Positions 11,504 through 22,679 of a stretch of 64,000 nt of DNA are shown here, piece by piece. Position numbers and translations under genes: made by a program. The DNA comes from Putridiphycobacter sp965230195 (lineage in GTDB: Bacteria; Bacteroidota; Bacteroidia; Flavobacteriales_D; Crocinitomicaceae): the NCBI GenBank assembly GCA_965230195.1, contig OZ245997.1, forward strand, positions 806,001-870,000, in the 5' to 3' direction. Numbering within the stretch: the stretch's first letter is position 1; each line of letters begins with the position of its first letter. The notes under the pieces are model-generated. The model ran no database searches and was not told where the DNA came from. It saw only the letters and a list, made by a program, of their open reading frames with translations.

Positions 11504-13129
11504 GAACGGGTCGCGACGACGAACCCTTCGAAGCCGTTCAAACAGTCCGAGGCCTGGAATCGCTTTTTTGCTTCCTTACAGACACTTGAAGGTAATGGAA
11601 CGATCGATTGAGGAATGGAGAAGGGATCGTTGGGAAAGGGGATGTGGCGGATGAGAATGTCGTGATGATCGTGAAGGCATTGCGCTTCTCGATGAGCATC
11701 AGTCAGAGGATCCCTTTGGAATTTCCTTTTCTGGGTCGACGTTTGGTGCAGAAGTCCATGTCGGTGGCATCCATTCTCACATCCCTCCGTCAAGCACGTG
11801 GGATCATCTCTTGCATCCAGACATCCAAACAAGAGAAAACGTCCTGTCTAGAAAACCCGTACGCAGATGCAGCATCCATCGCGGCTGCCCTTCTCGTTGA
11901 GCACGTATGTGACGGCATCTCTAGCGATCTGTGTGTCCCGAACAGTTTGTCGGTGCGGTTAGGTTTGGAAAGAACATGTGTCCGTGGAGGATGTGAGGAC
12001 GGTCATGGGGCCTGATGTGACAGAGCTCGTGAAAACCGTTATCAGTATACGGGAGCTTGTGGATGGTGTTGACGTGTTGGAAGATGCGACGGCACTGAAG
12101 ATTCAGGAAATGATTTTTGAACAGTGTGATAGACGTGCGATCCTTCTGCAGTTCGTGTCGAGTTTGGATGTGCTGTACCATTCTTACGTTTGTTGCACTG
12201 GAAATCCAGCCGCTCCAAGGGTTTGTGATGTAGATGGTCCCCAAGGATGTTCTTGTTCCGTATGCATTGGAGGGATTGTACATTTATGTCTCCGTGGGAA
12301 GGAGATTGGATATGAATGAGCTGGCTGCAGGAATGGAGGACTATTGTATGGAGATTCTCTTTCCGGCATCGCATTCATCAAGTGTGGCGCATCTTCGAGA
12401 AATCACGTTTCGAAGCGAAAGTCCGTTCGGATGTCGAATGATCAGAAAGATCGGGAGACTTTGTGGATGTGTTCAGGCATCTTTGACGAAATTCGAAATT
12501 CTTTGACGCACGGAATGGAGGAAAGAAGAGAATTGAAAGCTCTGGTCGATAGAGTCGAGATCAAGACACGCGTGAAGTCTCCATCGAGCTTCATGAGGAA
12601 AGAACTCTCGTTGACGGAGCTTGCCAAAGGCGGCCGACGAAGAGAAGAGATTCATGACATCTTGGGTGTTCGCGTTGTCGCATGGCCGAGATGTCCAGAA
12701 GAGATCTGTGAAGAAATGGCCGTCAGGGGATGCTATGTTATTTGTGACCTTGCTCACGAACTGTGGCCGGTGCTTCCGCATCGTTCCAAAGACTACATCA
12801 AGAATCCCAAGCCCAATGGATATCAAAGTCTGCACACGACACACAGAATCAAGATGCCGACTTTGGCAGAGGAGGTCCCCAGCGAGCCGTGTGACAACGG
12901 AGAGGAGAATGCGCATGGCGGAGTGATGTATCCGGAGCTGGATGCCTTTCACGATGGATCTTTTGTGATTGATGATCCTGCCAAGAACGACCGTTCGTGG
13001 ATTCACGAGGAGGAAGACCATTTGGAAGAAGCCACATTCGAGCTTCAGATTCGGACTCGTCGCATGGACGAAGAGGCGGAGCACGGAACGGCGGCACATT
13101 CTCTTTATAAATCGGGATTTCATCACTAG
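11460..13129 (+). CDS. RSH: RelA/SpoT homologue, (p)ppGpp synthetase with degenerate HD domain
   Basis: Makes the alarmone (p)ppGpp; plant and algal RSH proteins act in plastids. The synthetase half is complete: RVKSPSSFMRKE, HDILGVRVVAW, KDYIKNPKPNGYQSLHTT and FELQIRTRRMDEEAEHGTAAH. The N-terminal half follows the hydrolase fold (SMSVASILTSL, IAAALLVEHVWKEH) but the catalytic HD pair is replaced by Val-Glu, so it should not hydrolyse. No TGS or ACT regulatory region follows. Introns at 11798-11851, 11904-11962 and 12188-12233 are well supported. The first intron (from 11592) and one near 12386-12450 have uncertain borders. The N terminus is Ser/Arg-rich, transit-peptide-like; the exact start is open between 11363, 11460 and 11502. 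Confidence 0.85.
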
Positions 13130-13826
13130 GTTGGGTGTGCATCCGTGAGCAAAGGACAACAAGTTATTTGCTTTGTAAGATTTGGAATGCAGTTTCGTCG
13201 TTTGTCGTCGATCTCCCGCGACCGATCATCGAATCACACGATGCGATGCGATGCGTTCCAGACACCGATCAGGTTTCGATTTAAATCAACGTCGCCCACA
13301 GCGAGATCGACGTAACAGCAAGCCACTGTTCTGTGTTTTCTTTGTGATGAATGTTGGTTAGATGTCCGGATTGTTCAAGACATGATAGTTTCTTTCGTGA
13401 ATTAAGTCTTTAAGTCTTTCACCAGCACGATTTGATGAAGCTGGACTCTAAAGCGACGAGTGACTGTTAAGGAGGCCGCCAACTACAAAGTCTTGATTGT
13501 CGTTTTGAAGTTAAGAGATAATGTAATCCAGAGATTCGATATCATCCTGTGTCGCAGGCTTCAAATAAACGGAAATCGCAGAAAGGCAGTGTCGCTTTGT
13601 TGGAATTGTGATGGTCGAGCATCTGTCTGATGAGTTGCGGAGAGATGCTCTAGGTCCGTGGGCGTCGACGATTGGTCTGAGCGCGTCGAGGCCGCGATAC
13701 TAGAGGAACCGGACGGCTATTCTTACAGGATCATTGGTACGTGAATATATAGGATAACGTCACGTCATTCGACAGTGACGTTCCATGCTCTAACAGACAT
13801 CTGGTACATCCATTTGCATTTGTAAC
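13130..13826. other. Intergenic region
   Basis: About 700 bp between RSH and the Rieske gene. I see no coding frame or RNA gene. It must contain the RSH 3' end and the Rieske promoter. Confidence 0.5.
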
Positions 13827-14331
13827 ATGATATCAAGTTCCGTCACCCGATCTCCGCTTGCTCGATGGCCGGTGACGCGTTCGGCGAAGATTCCACGCCG
13901 AGCGATCGTGGTGGCAGAGTATGAAAAGGTCGGGACTCGAAAGGATCTCGAGCAAGGCGGAGGTCGTTTGCGAGCCAGCGTCGGCGGCAAAAAGGTCTTC
14001 GTTCAAGAGTATGAAGGAAAACTCTATTGCCTATCAAACGTCTGTACACATCTGAAGCTCCCGATCGTCGGGAGAACAACTTTTCTGCAAGGAGAGGTAG
14101 GGGAACACCAAGGTTGCTTCCCAGACGGCTGGTGACCAGGTGGAGGATGGTTGCATTTCGTGCCCGGCACACAAGACGAAGTTCAGGTTGGAGACGGGCG
14201 AAGTGGTGGGCGATTGGGCGCCGTCATTTCCCGAAATCCCTTTCGTGGGAAAAGGAGATCCTGCGCCGCTTCCGGTCTATTCTGTTCGCGAAACGGAGGA
14301 TGGGGAGATCCAAGTGGAGGTAACGGGGTAG
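13827..14331 (+). CDS. Soluble Rieske [2Fe-2S] protein, probably plastid
   Basis: Two exons, 13827-14096 and 14140-14331, joined over a 43-nt intron. The cluster ligands are visible as CTH (YCLSNVCTHLKLPIVGR) and CPAH (DGCISCPAHKTKF), split by the intron, with the usual loop between. The rest (GEVVGDWAPSFPEIPFVGK) matches small plastid Rieske-like ferredoxins of plants and algae, not the cytochrome b6f or bc1 subunit: there is no N-terminal membrane helix. The first 30 residues are Ser/Arg-rich and basic, consistent with a transit peptide. Its electron partner cannot be read from the sequence. About 154 residues. Confidence 0.85.
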
Positions 14332-14845
14332 AAGCTCCGGATGAACCCGATCGAGAACAATTGTTGATGACTCCACGTTTTGCAAAAACATCCATCGCGC
14401 ATTCGGCATAAAACATGAAGCGCATGTACGATCTCTCTTGATCACATCCCGAAAGCGAAATGTCGTTATTGCAGACGGCAGACTGCCAACGGCAGCCGGG
14501 CCGATCATGCTGTCCTTTCAGTTCTGACGATTTCGCCAATGGACTCGCGTTCGACTTTTCTCTTTCCCTCTGTTTGATTGCGTCGAGCAATCGGACAGCT
14601 CTCGATGTTCGCTTTCCTGTATGGCTGCTGTTCTTTATGTGGCGAGAAAGAGTTGGCAATGATGGACAGACGTCCACGATCCAGAACAGCATTGGCACAT
14701 GGGCGAATTCGGCAACTCGATCTACGACATGCATGCCTTCCAGCAGCTGCTTCTTATTATCATCGAGTTCTATGACATCTCTGTGACAGAGATGTCACCC
14801 GTCATTTCATTTTCGAAAACTTGGATACCGTTAGCAGATTAAACC
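14332..14845. other. Region between Rieske and Aha1 genes
   Basis: 514 bp with several short open stretches on both strands. One plus-strand stretch around 14357-14515 (reading FGIKHEAHVRSLLITSRKR) has coding-like composition, but I cannot assemble a gene with start and stop. Treated as unassigned. Confidence 0.35.
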
Positions 14846-15979
14846 ATGGCGAAGTTTGACGAGAGCGATCCTCGATGGATTGTTGAAGAGCGTGACGACG
14901 GTACTAATGTCAAGAACTGGCATTGGACGGAAAAGGATTGCACGTTGTGGTCTAAGACACGTCTAGCGCAGCTCCTTACGGACGTCACACTCATAGACAG
15001 CAACGATGCCTCTGTCACCATCAAACTTACGGGTCCGGAGAAAGTGACGGGCGATGTCTTCATCAACAATCGAAAAAACAAACTCTTTGCCAGCTTTGAC
15101 CTCAATCTCAAAATTGGTTACACTGGAGAAGTCCTTCAAGGAGATCAGACACCGACGGCAGACAAGAGTTCCGGTTCTATCGAAGTGCCAAATTTCAGCG
15201 ACGAGCAGGACCCAGAAGATTGGGAGTTTCGGATAACACCGAGTCAGGAGGATTTAGATGGGCGTCGCCTAAAAGATGCGATACAGTCAAAGGGCAGGGA
15301 CGAATTGCGCAGGCGTTTAACAACATTCGTCGAGGAATTGCGATCCGGAGTACCAGTTCATCGCCAGGGAGATCAGCCCGTTGAGGAAGAAGCTAAGGAG
15401 AAGCTGCCTGCAAAGAAAAAGAGTGATGCGAAGAAGCAGGTATCGACATCGACACCGGGATTCCATGAACTCCGTCTGGTGGAAAGCTACCATGCCAATC
15501 CACAGGATATATTCGATTGTTTCACCGTTGCCGGGAAACTCCAGACGTTCACACAGAGTCCAGCAAAGGTAACTGGCTCTTTTGGAGTCAATAGCACTCT
15601 CGTATGCTATGCGTAGGTGGATTACATTGTCGGAGGGGATTTCTCTTGGTTTGATGGTGCCGTCACTGGACACTTCATCAAAATCCAACCCTGTACAGAA
15701 CTGACCTTTGCATGGCGCTTCAACAACTGGATCGATCATCATTTCTCGGAGGTACAGCGAAGGCAGTCTTTGCCAATGTCTTTGTTTTTGAGCGTGATGT
15801 GACAGGTATCGATGAAATTCGATCATCCAGAGAGTGGACGGACGGTGGTCACTCTACATCAGACAAAGATCCCCGAAGAGGATATGTATGGAAATGCCAA
15901 TGTTCTCCTAGTCACGGAGACAGGATGGAAAGAGCGCATCCTGACGCGCATCAAAGCCGTTTTCGGATACGGCATCTAA
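14846..15979 (+). CDS. AHSA1: Aha1, activator of Hsp90 ATPase
   Basis: Hsp90 co-chaperone that stimulates its ATPase cycle in the cytosol. Exons 14846-15568, 15617-15751 and 15806-15979 give 343 residues, close to the usual length. The N-terminal Aha1 domain is clear (RWIVEERDDGTNVKNWHWTE; SFDLNLKIGYTGEV). After a Lys/Glu-rich linker comes the START-like C-terminal domain (GGDFSWFDGAVTGHF, ELTFAWRFNNW, and the end GWKERILTRIKAVFGYGI). Introns are 48 and 54 nt and both contain in-frame stops or shift the frame, so splicing is required. The aldolase gene begins 94 bp downstream on the same strand. Confidence 0.95.
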
Positions 15980-16073
15980 ACACTCGACTTGGTGTAGATC
16001 ACTCGCCGATGACGTTCCTTCGTTGCTATGTCTCGGATAGCGCAGATGCCTTGTCGTCCCGTCGCATTTCATC

Positions 16074-17430
16074 ATGTCTGAGATGCACGACCACGTAACG
16101 AGCCTCTGCGCCTGGGGGAAAGGGATTTTGGCATCGGATGAGAGCACAGGAACGATTGGCAAACGTTTTGAGAAGTTCGGTCTGCCGAATGACGAGGTGC
16201 GTTCTACACGACACAGCCTGTCGCTGTACGGGACGCTATGAGAAGGAGACGCGACGAGCGTACCGAGAACTGTTCTATACGGCCGACGTGGGTCGTGCCT
16301 ACGCCGGTGCAATTTTGTACAAGGAAACGCTCTTTCAATCCGCGAGCGACGGGACACCGTTCGTCGAGTGTATGAGGCAACGTGGAATCCTCCCTGGCAT
16401 CAAAGTCGATGAAGTGCGGTCGTACTTGAGGATCGGGCGTGAGTTGAAGATCTGTGGTCGCAGGGGCTGGTGGAAATTGCGGGGACGCAGAGTGAAACGG
16501 AAACGAAAGGCCTTGAACATTTGGCCGAGAACCTGGAGAAATACAAGGCCCAAGGTGCCACCTTCACAAAATGGCGAGCCGCTCTAAAGGTGGCCCCAAA
16601 GAAACGCATGTCAGCTGCACGTTTTGGTTCTTAGTTAGGGAAGGACTTGCCATCGGACAAGGCCATTCAGATCAATGCCTGTCAGTTAGCCGAATACGCT
16701 GCCATGAGTCAAGTCGGCCGAAAACTCTGTTTATCCAAACGACCGTTGGCTGTGTAGTCGTACGGCTTGGTGCCAATCGTGGAGCCGGAAATCCTATTGG
16801 ATGGCACGCAGCCCATAACTCAAGTCTGCGAAGCGTCGGCCCGTGTCTTGTCTGCATGCATCGCTGAGCTGTGGAAACGGCCGGTAGTGCTGGAGGACTG
16901 CCTTCTGAAGCCACAGATGATGAACGGCGTGCCTTCTCTTTCCGGAGAGAAGTCACATCACGTCGCCGAGGAGACACTGAGAACACTGGCCAGGTGTGAT
17001 CGGATCCTGAAAAATGAAGTGACACTCTGGCTCTTCTAGATTCGTGCCTCCTGCTATACCGGGCGTCATGTTTCTGAGTGGTGGGCAGAGCGAAGCCGAA
17101 GCCAGTCTCAACCTGGCTGAAATCAACAAAAGGGCGCTGGACAACCGAAAGGCTCCGTGGCGACTCTCTTTCTCCTTTGGACGTGCTCTTCAGGCGAGTG
17201 TACTGAAGGTATCGCTCTTCTGCTTACTCTCTTTCGTCGAACTCACAACATGCGATCAGATTTGGAGCGAAGACACGAAGATCAATGCAGCGAAGGCTCA
17301 GAGAAAAGTGGAGGAGTTGGCATTCGTCAATGGCGAAGCTTCGAAGGGTGTGATGTTTGATCGCCACCCTTCTGTCCTGTCGGAAACGCTTAGACTGAGC
17401 GAGAGTTTTCGTGGATGGAGCAAACCCTAG
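16074..17430 (+). CDS. FBA: Fructose-bisphosphate aldolase, class I
   Basis: Cleaves fructose-1,6-bisphosphate in glycolysis, or condenses triose phosphates in gluconeogenesis or the Calvin cycle. Seven exons (16074-16196, 16243-16413, 16464-16589, 16635-16712, 16758-16993, 17040-17208, 17260-17430) give 357 residues, the normal size. Motifs: GKGILASDESTGTIGKR, GLVPIVEPEILLDG, the Schiff-base Lys in VLEDCLLKPQMM, and GVMFLSGGQSEAEASLNL. There is no obvious transit peptide, so cytosolic is most likely. The C terminus departs from the usual Ser/Tyr-rich end and lacks the final Tyr, so the last exon border deserves checking. Every intron is 45-51 nt. Confidence 0.92.
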
Positions 17431-17492
17431 TCCAAACACGCTTTGTCTCACTCTCAAGACGGAATAGGTCGTTTTAGCTTCCATTTTGAAAC

Positions 17493-18540
17493 ATGTCGTC
17501 CAACCGTCGCAAACAGTCGTACGCGCCGTCACTTGGACGACCTCATCGACGCTATCGCTCCGTAACGGCTTCTTCGTCGACGCAGAAGGAAATGGTGGCC
17601 ACGGCGCGAAGAACGTTCGCGACAGATCTGTGGCCCATGCTTCTCTGTTGGGGCCTTTCCATTATTGTCTGCCTAAGCCTGTTCAGAATCCACAAGGAGA
17701 TATACAAACCATCGACGAACGCGGCGCAGGGCACAAGCAGTTGGGTCTTCGCGGACGAGGAAATTAACATCGGTCCCACAATTACGGTGTCAGAATTCAA
17801 ATGGGGCTGTCCTCCCAGCCCTCATGTCCACGCAACTTTGCGCGAGCAGTTGTGGTGTGAGAACATCGACACCGTCGAAGAAACGTTCAACACAGAATTC
17901 ATTCAAGGTACTTCGCCTTTTTCTCGGTCTGCATCGAAAACGACTTGTGCAGGAGTGTTGTATGGCACGTTGCCGAGAGACGCATTCGACACGATGCGTC
18001 TTCAGGACGCTTACTGGGAGATGCACACATCACGCATTTGGATGAAAGCTTGCAAAAAAGCGAAATGCTCGCCGGAGCTGGAGAGATTCTTGAGTGGCTT
18101 GGCGGAGGATTGTAAAACGACTGCAAAGCAAACGCTCAAGACGTACGACATCGCGATAGACGACATTACACCGACTCCCACCACAACGGCTTTTGTGGGT
18201 CATTTGCAAAGAGTTGATAAGACTTATCCAGTAGAGTACAATGTCATCACTGTTGACGTTAACCTGCGTCTTTGGTATGAATTGGCGTTGAGAATGAAAA
18301 ACAAAGGTGAATTAAAATCTGATGCCCGATTCCATGCCAATGCCTGCCTTAGGTGTCTTTCGTCTCGGAAGTCCGTACACGAGTTGGGTGTCGGAAATTC
18401 TGGAGATTGAGCCGCTAGTGACAGAAGCAGATGAACTGTTGAATCTCCCGCAGCATTTCAACGTCACCGATGCGAAGCGCATCTACAAGCGCACGATGAA
18501 ACACAACTTGGAGTTCTTTCGCTCGGTGATAATGAACTGA
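17493..18540 (+). CDS. Membrane-anchored TenA/THI-4-like protein, copy A
   Basis: Exons 17493-17907, 17953-18306 and 18353-18540 give 318 residues. An N-terminal cytosolic stretch is followed by one membrane helix (LLCWGLSIIVCLSLF). The rest reads like the heme-oxygenase-like TenA fold: GTLPRDAFDTMRLQDAYWEM, then LWYELALRM, SPYTSWVSEILE and the C-terminal KHNLEFFRSV with the conserved Glu. TenA proteins are thiaminases or thiamin-salvage hydrolases, usually soluble. The active-site Cys of TenA_C types is not seen at the expected position (VNLRLWYEL), so the function is unknown. Intron 1 is confirmed by copy B, where indels shift the frame inside the intron yet the exons stay open. Assignment rests on pattern recognition. 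Confidence 0.65.
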
Positions 18541-18899
18541 CTAAAGCTCTTCTGGACTCTATGAAAACACGAACAAACCATTTAGAACGTTAGCCGACGC
18601 TAGTTTGTGCACCTACCTCCAATATGTGCTCCGAACCAGTGTTGGAAAGATCGCGGCTTTGAGTCCGCTGTTGGTTTTTTGTTAATCCGCATTACTCAGC
18701 TAGCCTCACACAAACGCGAGACTCTTGAGGACCTTCACTTTTGATTCGCTAGTCGTGACGACCATCGTTGGCAGGACAGCATCTGACGGACAAGAAACGC
18801 AATCCTGAATGCACACTCACTCTCTGTCTTCGAGAATTCGTTCGATTCCCGGTCCGCGCCGAACAGCCGCGCAACTGGATTAAGCATTGGCGATTCTGC
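18541..18899 (+). repeat. Non-coding flank shared with the second TenA-like locus
   Basis: About 360 bp that recur at 31834-32192 with only three differences by eye (one missing T, one G/A, one C/T). The match ends sharply after ggcgattctg. It carries short minus-strand open frames in both copies, but nothing I would call a gene. Confidence 0.85.
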
Positions 18900-19017
18900 A
18901 AGGCGCAAGTGACGTATCGATTCTATGTCTATGCTCGTGCAGGACATGTTCTGATCTGCAAGCCACTAGTTAACTCTATCTAGCTATGTTCCTAATCTTT
19001 TCACTGTCCGTTCATGA

Positions 19018-19271
19018 ATGGGACAGAACTCTCAAAACCCCGTCCTCAAATTCGACGATCAGTGCGCAAAGACAGGCGAATTTGTAACAGTCGGGATCTT
19101 TCAAGTCAACAACGACTGTGTGACTGCAGCCTATAAACGTACGTTCCGATGACGCTGTTATAATATCCACTGGTCTTTCCTCGTGGATATGTTGCAGCGG
19201 TAGCGTTCACGTTCGCATTCGCCGTTTTCGGGCTGCCGATCAAGATCAGACAGCGCAAGCCACGGGTGTAG
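19018..19271 (+). CDS. Very small predicted membrane protein (64 residues)
   Basis: Two short exons, 19018-19138 and 19198-19271, join across a 59-nt intron (gtacgt to ttgcag) in matching phase. The protein begins MGQNSQNPVLKFDDQCAKTG and ends in a hydrophobic helix (VAFTFAFAVFGLPIKI) with a basic tail RQRKPRV and a TAG stop. Length, splice consensus and the membrane-helix-plus-basic-tail layout argue for a real gene. No family is recognised. Confidence 0.45.
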
Positions 19272-20119
19272 TACTCAGGACAGAATATATCCCGACCACC
19301 GTTGTCCTCTGCTACATATATGATTCAGGTCTTACAGCCCCGTGTGCCAGTGGCATGTGGGGGTCTGCTACATTAGTTATATCTCCATCAACAAGACAGT
19401 CAGTCGTCTACATCCTCAACTGCGTCTTCGGCATCACCGAGGCATATTCGAGAATCACACATTTTTTGGTGAGCAATTCGAGGGCGAATTAGGTATCTGT
19501 CGGCACATTTGGCAATCATCCATCGCGTTCTTCATGGACCCGGAAACTAGGGAGCCAGTTAAAACAGTCATTAGTCATGTAACGAAGTCAACAGCCGCAT
19601 TGGGTCAACAACGTGGGTAGAGAGTGCGAAAAAAGAAGACGGAGAATGAAATAAATCCAGAAAAGAAACACGCCGAACAGTAAATGCTGAACCGTGTGTT
19701 CTCAGGGCAGAACAAGATGTCACCTGCCACTGGAAATCAAAACTCCTGAGATCACCCACTGACAGACTAGGGAAAACCACAGCAGCGGCAACTAGCTGTT
19801 CTCCAGTAGAGAATACCTTTCTCTTCCTTCGAAGAAAATCAAAAGAGGTACAAGAATCCGAAAGCCAGGAAAGAGTTCAAACAGTCACTCATGTGCAGAC
19901 TTCGAATCAAGGTCCTTCAGACATCTTCGTTGGAGGCATGAGTCATTTCACCTGTGGCATGAGATTAGTAACAACGATTGAGAGAGAAGAGAGCGTTCAC
20001 TTGATGATGCATGGTCGACGAACTGCAACGGAGGATTGTGCCATTGGCATGCATAATAGGATCTATCTGCTCGGGCAGTGTGGGAGAGTTTTGAGGGTGC
20101 GAGTGGGCCCAACCATCTC
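19272..20119. other. Gene-poor stretch
   Basis: Short open frames only. A-rich patches near 19620-19680 and 19830-19870 resemble the low-complexity sequence surrounding the repeats to the right. Nothing supportable. Confidence 0.35.
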
Positions 20120-21320
20120 CAGGGGCTTTCAGATCCGGCGCGCTGCGCGGACATGCAGTTAAGTGTCCAAAAAGGGACCGAAAACGACAATACGAAACAC
20201 AAAATGAAAACTCACAGGAGCAAAAATAAACAAGGACAGAGACACAGTGAAAGAAATAAAAGATCTTCATACAAAGTCAATATAAGAACAGACAAGTTCA
20301 CAAACAAAGCAGGAATGCTGTAAAGTCAGGAAGAAGCACAAAAAGCAATACAGCAAACAAGGAGATGGTCACCCGTCAGAAAGGAAACAGAGGCTCCGTT
20401 GGCCCAGAAGAGGAAAACTGGCATCCAGGGAGAGAGAGCGAAACGGAAAAGGAATGGAAAAGACGGCCTGGATGCGTATCTGAAAGCCATCACCGGAGGG
20501 AGATCAAGCCACGCTCTGAATTAACGACACTCCCTCGCGGATGTTTAGGTTGATCCTTTTTTGGTTCTTGCATGCCAGCCATCCTCCTAAGAAAATCTAT
20601 TCAGCCAAATGCAAACAGAGATCGCTAGATTGGATTACCTCTGTAGTCAATGTTGTAAAGGGGAACATTGTCTGCAACTCTCACCTTGGAGAGTACTGTT
20701 AAACCCCATCTGCAAAGGCAGAGTTATATGTGACATCTGAGTGACATGAGAACATACCTTTGGCTAGCGGCGCCGCTCGATGCAACCTGGCAGAGGTACC
20801 AGTGACCTCTCCCGAAAAGCAGCCCTGGGAAGGGTGAGAATTCCCAGTGTGATTGGCGAATATCCCTGGAATCGTCCTTTGGATCCGGCGCGCTGCGAGG
20901 ACATGCAAATAAGAGGTCCAAAAAGGGACCCAGCACACACAGTGAATCAAGAAAGCAAGGAAACGCAAACAGAAAACAGAAAGAACAGGACAGGATGAAC
21001 ATTACAATGTAAATTAAAGAACACAGTTCAAGAGAAAACAGCAAAGAAAGGAAGGATGAAAAGACATGCAATAGGGGACAACGGAATCGGCGACAGGCAC
21101 AAGAAAGGTAAACACAATCACAGAGCACAAAAGCAGACAAGGAAAGCAATGACAACTGCCAGGCACACAAAAAGACAATACACAGGCACACAGGAAGAAA
21201 TACAAAGGCCGATTCCGTTGCCCAGATCGAAGAAGACGGGCATCCAGGGGAGAAAGAGAGAGAAAAGGGACAGAAGAGACGGCCCTGGATGCCGATCCAA
21301 AGGACGCTTACCTGTGGGCA
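20120..21320 (+). repeat. Two diverged copies of an A-rich dispersed repeat
   Basis: A core, gatccggcgcgctgcg followed by ggacatgca and then gtccaaaaagggacc, occurs at about 20132-20183 and again at about 20882-20933. A second pair of blocks matches at about 20402-20480 and 21210-21300 (cagaagaggaaaactggcat versus cagatcgaagaagacgggcat, then gagacggcc..ggatgc). The copies sit about 750-810 bp apart in the same orientation, separated by A/purine-rich sequence full of aaacagaaa-like runs. No open frame of a transposase is visible. A decayed tandem duplication or repeat family is likely. Confidence 0.5.
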
Positions 21321-22679
21321 TCGACCGAATCACGTGGCTGCCCAATGTCACTGTCTCTGCTCTCCCTGTCGCCCAACCATCCCCCCTGATGCGGCTGCCG
21401 CTGCCTGGGGTGGGTGGAGTGGATCGGTCAGTGCAAGGAAATCTGATCCAGGACTGCTTCTGGCCTTCTCGAACGTCGGCACTGACTGCCTCACTAGAAG
21501 CCTTTCTGCTTTCCGCCTCCCACAGCTGTTGGCTCTTCTCTCTGCAGGTGTCCAGTTGCCCATTTGCCGTGTTGTTCTCTTCAAAGTCTGTCGGCTGGTC
21601 CGTTCTCGATTCTGTCAGTGAGATGAAGAGGAAATGAGTGCCTCTTCCGAAAGACATCTACCAGGAGTCTATATCTCCTTCTGACACGTCTTCCTCATCT
21701 CATCCTGATGACACTGTATCCTTGAGCACAAGAGCAGATGTGACATTCTCTACCTGACGAGAAATGTCAGTGCAGTGCTCGTGTTGTCAAGTGGCGCCTC
21801 TCCCGGCCATGGTCGAGGAAGACACCACCAATTCGTCCTCTGCCCTGTGGAAGGGCGGCTGTCAGTCTTCAGATCCTTCTGAATCTTGTTCTGTCATCGG
21901 AGAATGCAGCGGCAGCTTCTGTCGAGCCTTCGGAATGAGGAGCCGCATTCAGGCTAACTCGGACATCCAGCTCGTCAGCATTCCCGGGCACACGTCTCTG
22001 ACAAATCCAATAGCAGTGCTCCGAGGGAATCTGATGCAGCACAGCCACTCATGCTTCTCCGCAACTGTGATAGCCAACATCCACGCTTGGTCTGCAACAG
22101 GTGGTCTTTGACTGGGCAAACTGGCTGAAGGAATTACCTCAAATGTTCGTCTGAAGCACGTCTTCCTCTGCCAGATTGGATGCATCTTATTTCATGTCGA
22201 GCATCTCGTTTGTGAAGGGAAAAATTGCCTCTTCTCGAAGAAGCAAGCACTAAAGGGATGACAGTGATCCGTTTGAGATCTTGATTGACCTCATCGAGTG
22301 TCCATGCCCCATTTGTCCTCCTCTTTAACTCCACATTGATTCTGAGATGCAGGCTCATCGAGTGCATAGGCGACATAGGGAGACATACCTGGAGTGAACA
22401 AAAGGAATGTTCGAGGAGGTCGGGGGCCAATCTTTTGATCCCATGCAGCTCTCAGGCGACTGTCAGACTGACCAATTCGGAAAACAGTTAGTTGACTTGG
22501 CGATCAACAAGGCTCCTTTATTCTGATGATCTTGCATCCAGGATGGCCTGTGCATTTCGGCGAGACTCTTGAGTTCAGAGTCCCTATGCCTCGAAAATCT
22601 GATCCAGGGCATCTTATCAACTGTTGGCAAAGAATACATTCCAGCTTTCTTCATGGCGTATCCAGTATTTTGAGATGAT
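21321..22679. other. Uncertain coding region upstream of the protease remnant
   Basis: Contains open stretches on both strands (for example 21764-22111 plus, 22134-22430 minus) without a consistent spliced model. The plus-strand stretch is Ser/Cys-rich (QSSDPSESCSVIGECSGSF). It may hold further exons of the protease-like remnant to the right. Confidence 0.25.

Noticed and set aside
13130..13826. tRNA or other RNA gene between RSH and Rieske
   Set aside because: I looked for cloverleaf and promoter-box patterns by eye and found none convincing; a covariance-model scan would be needed.
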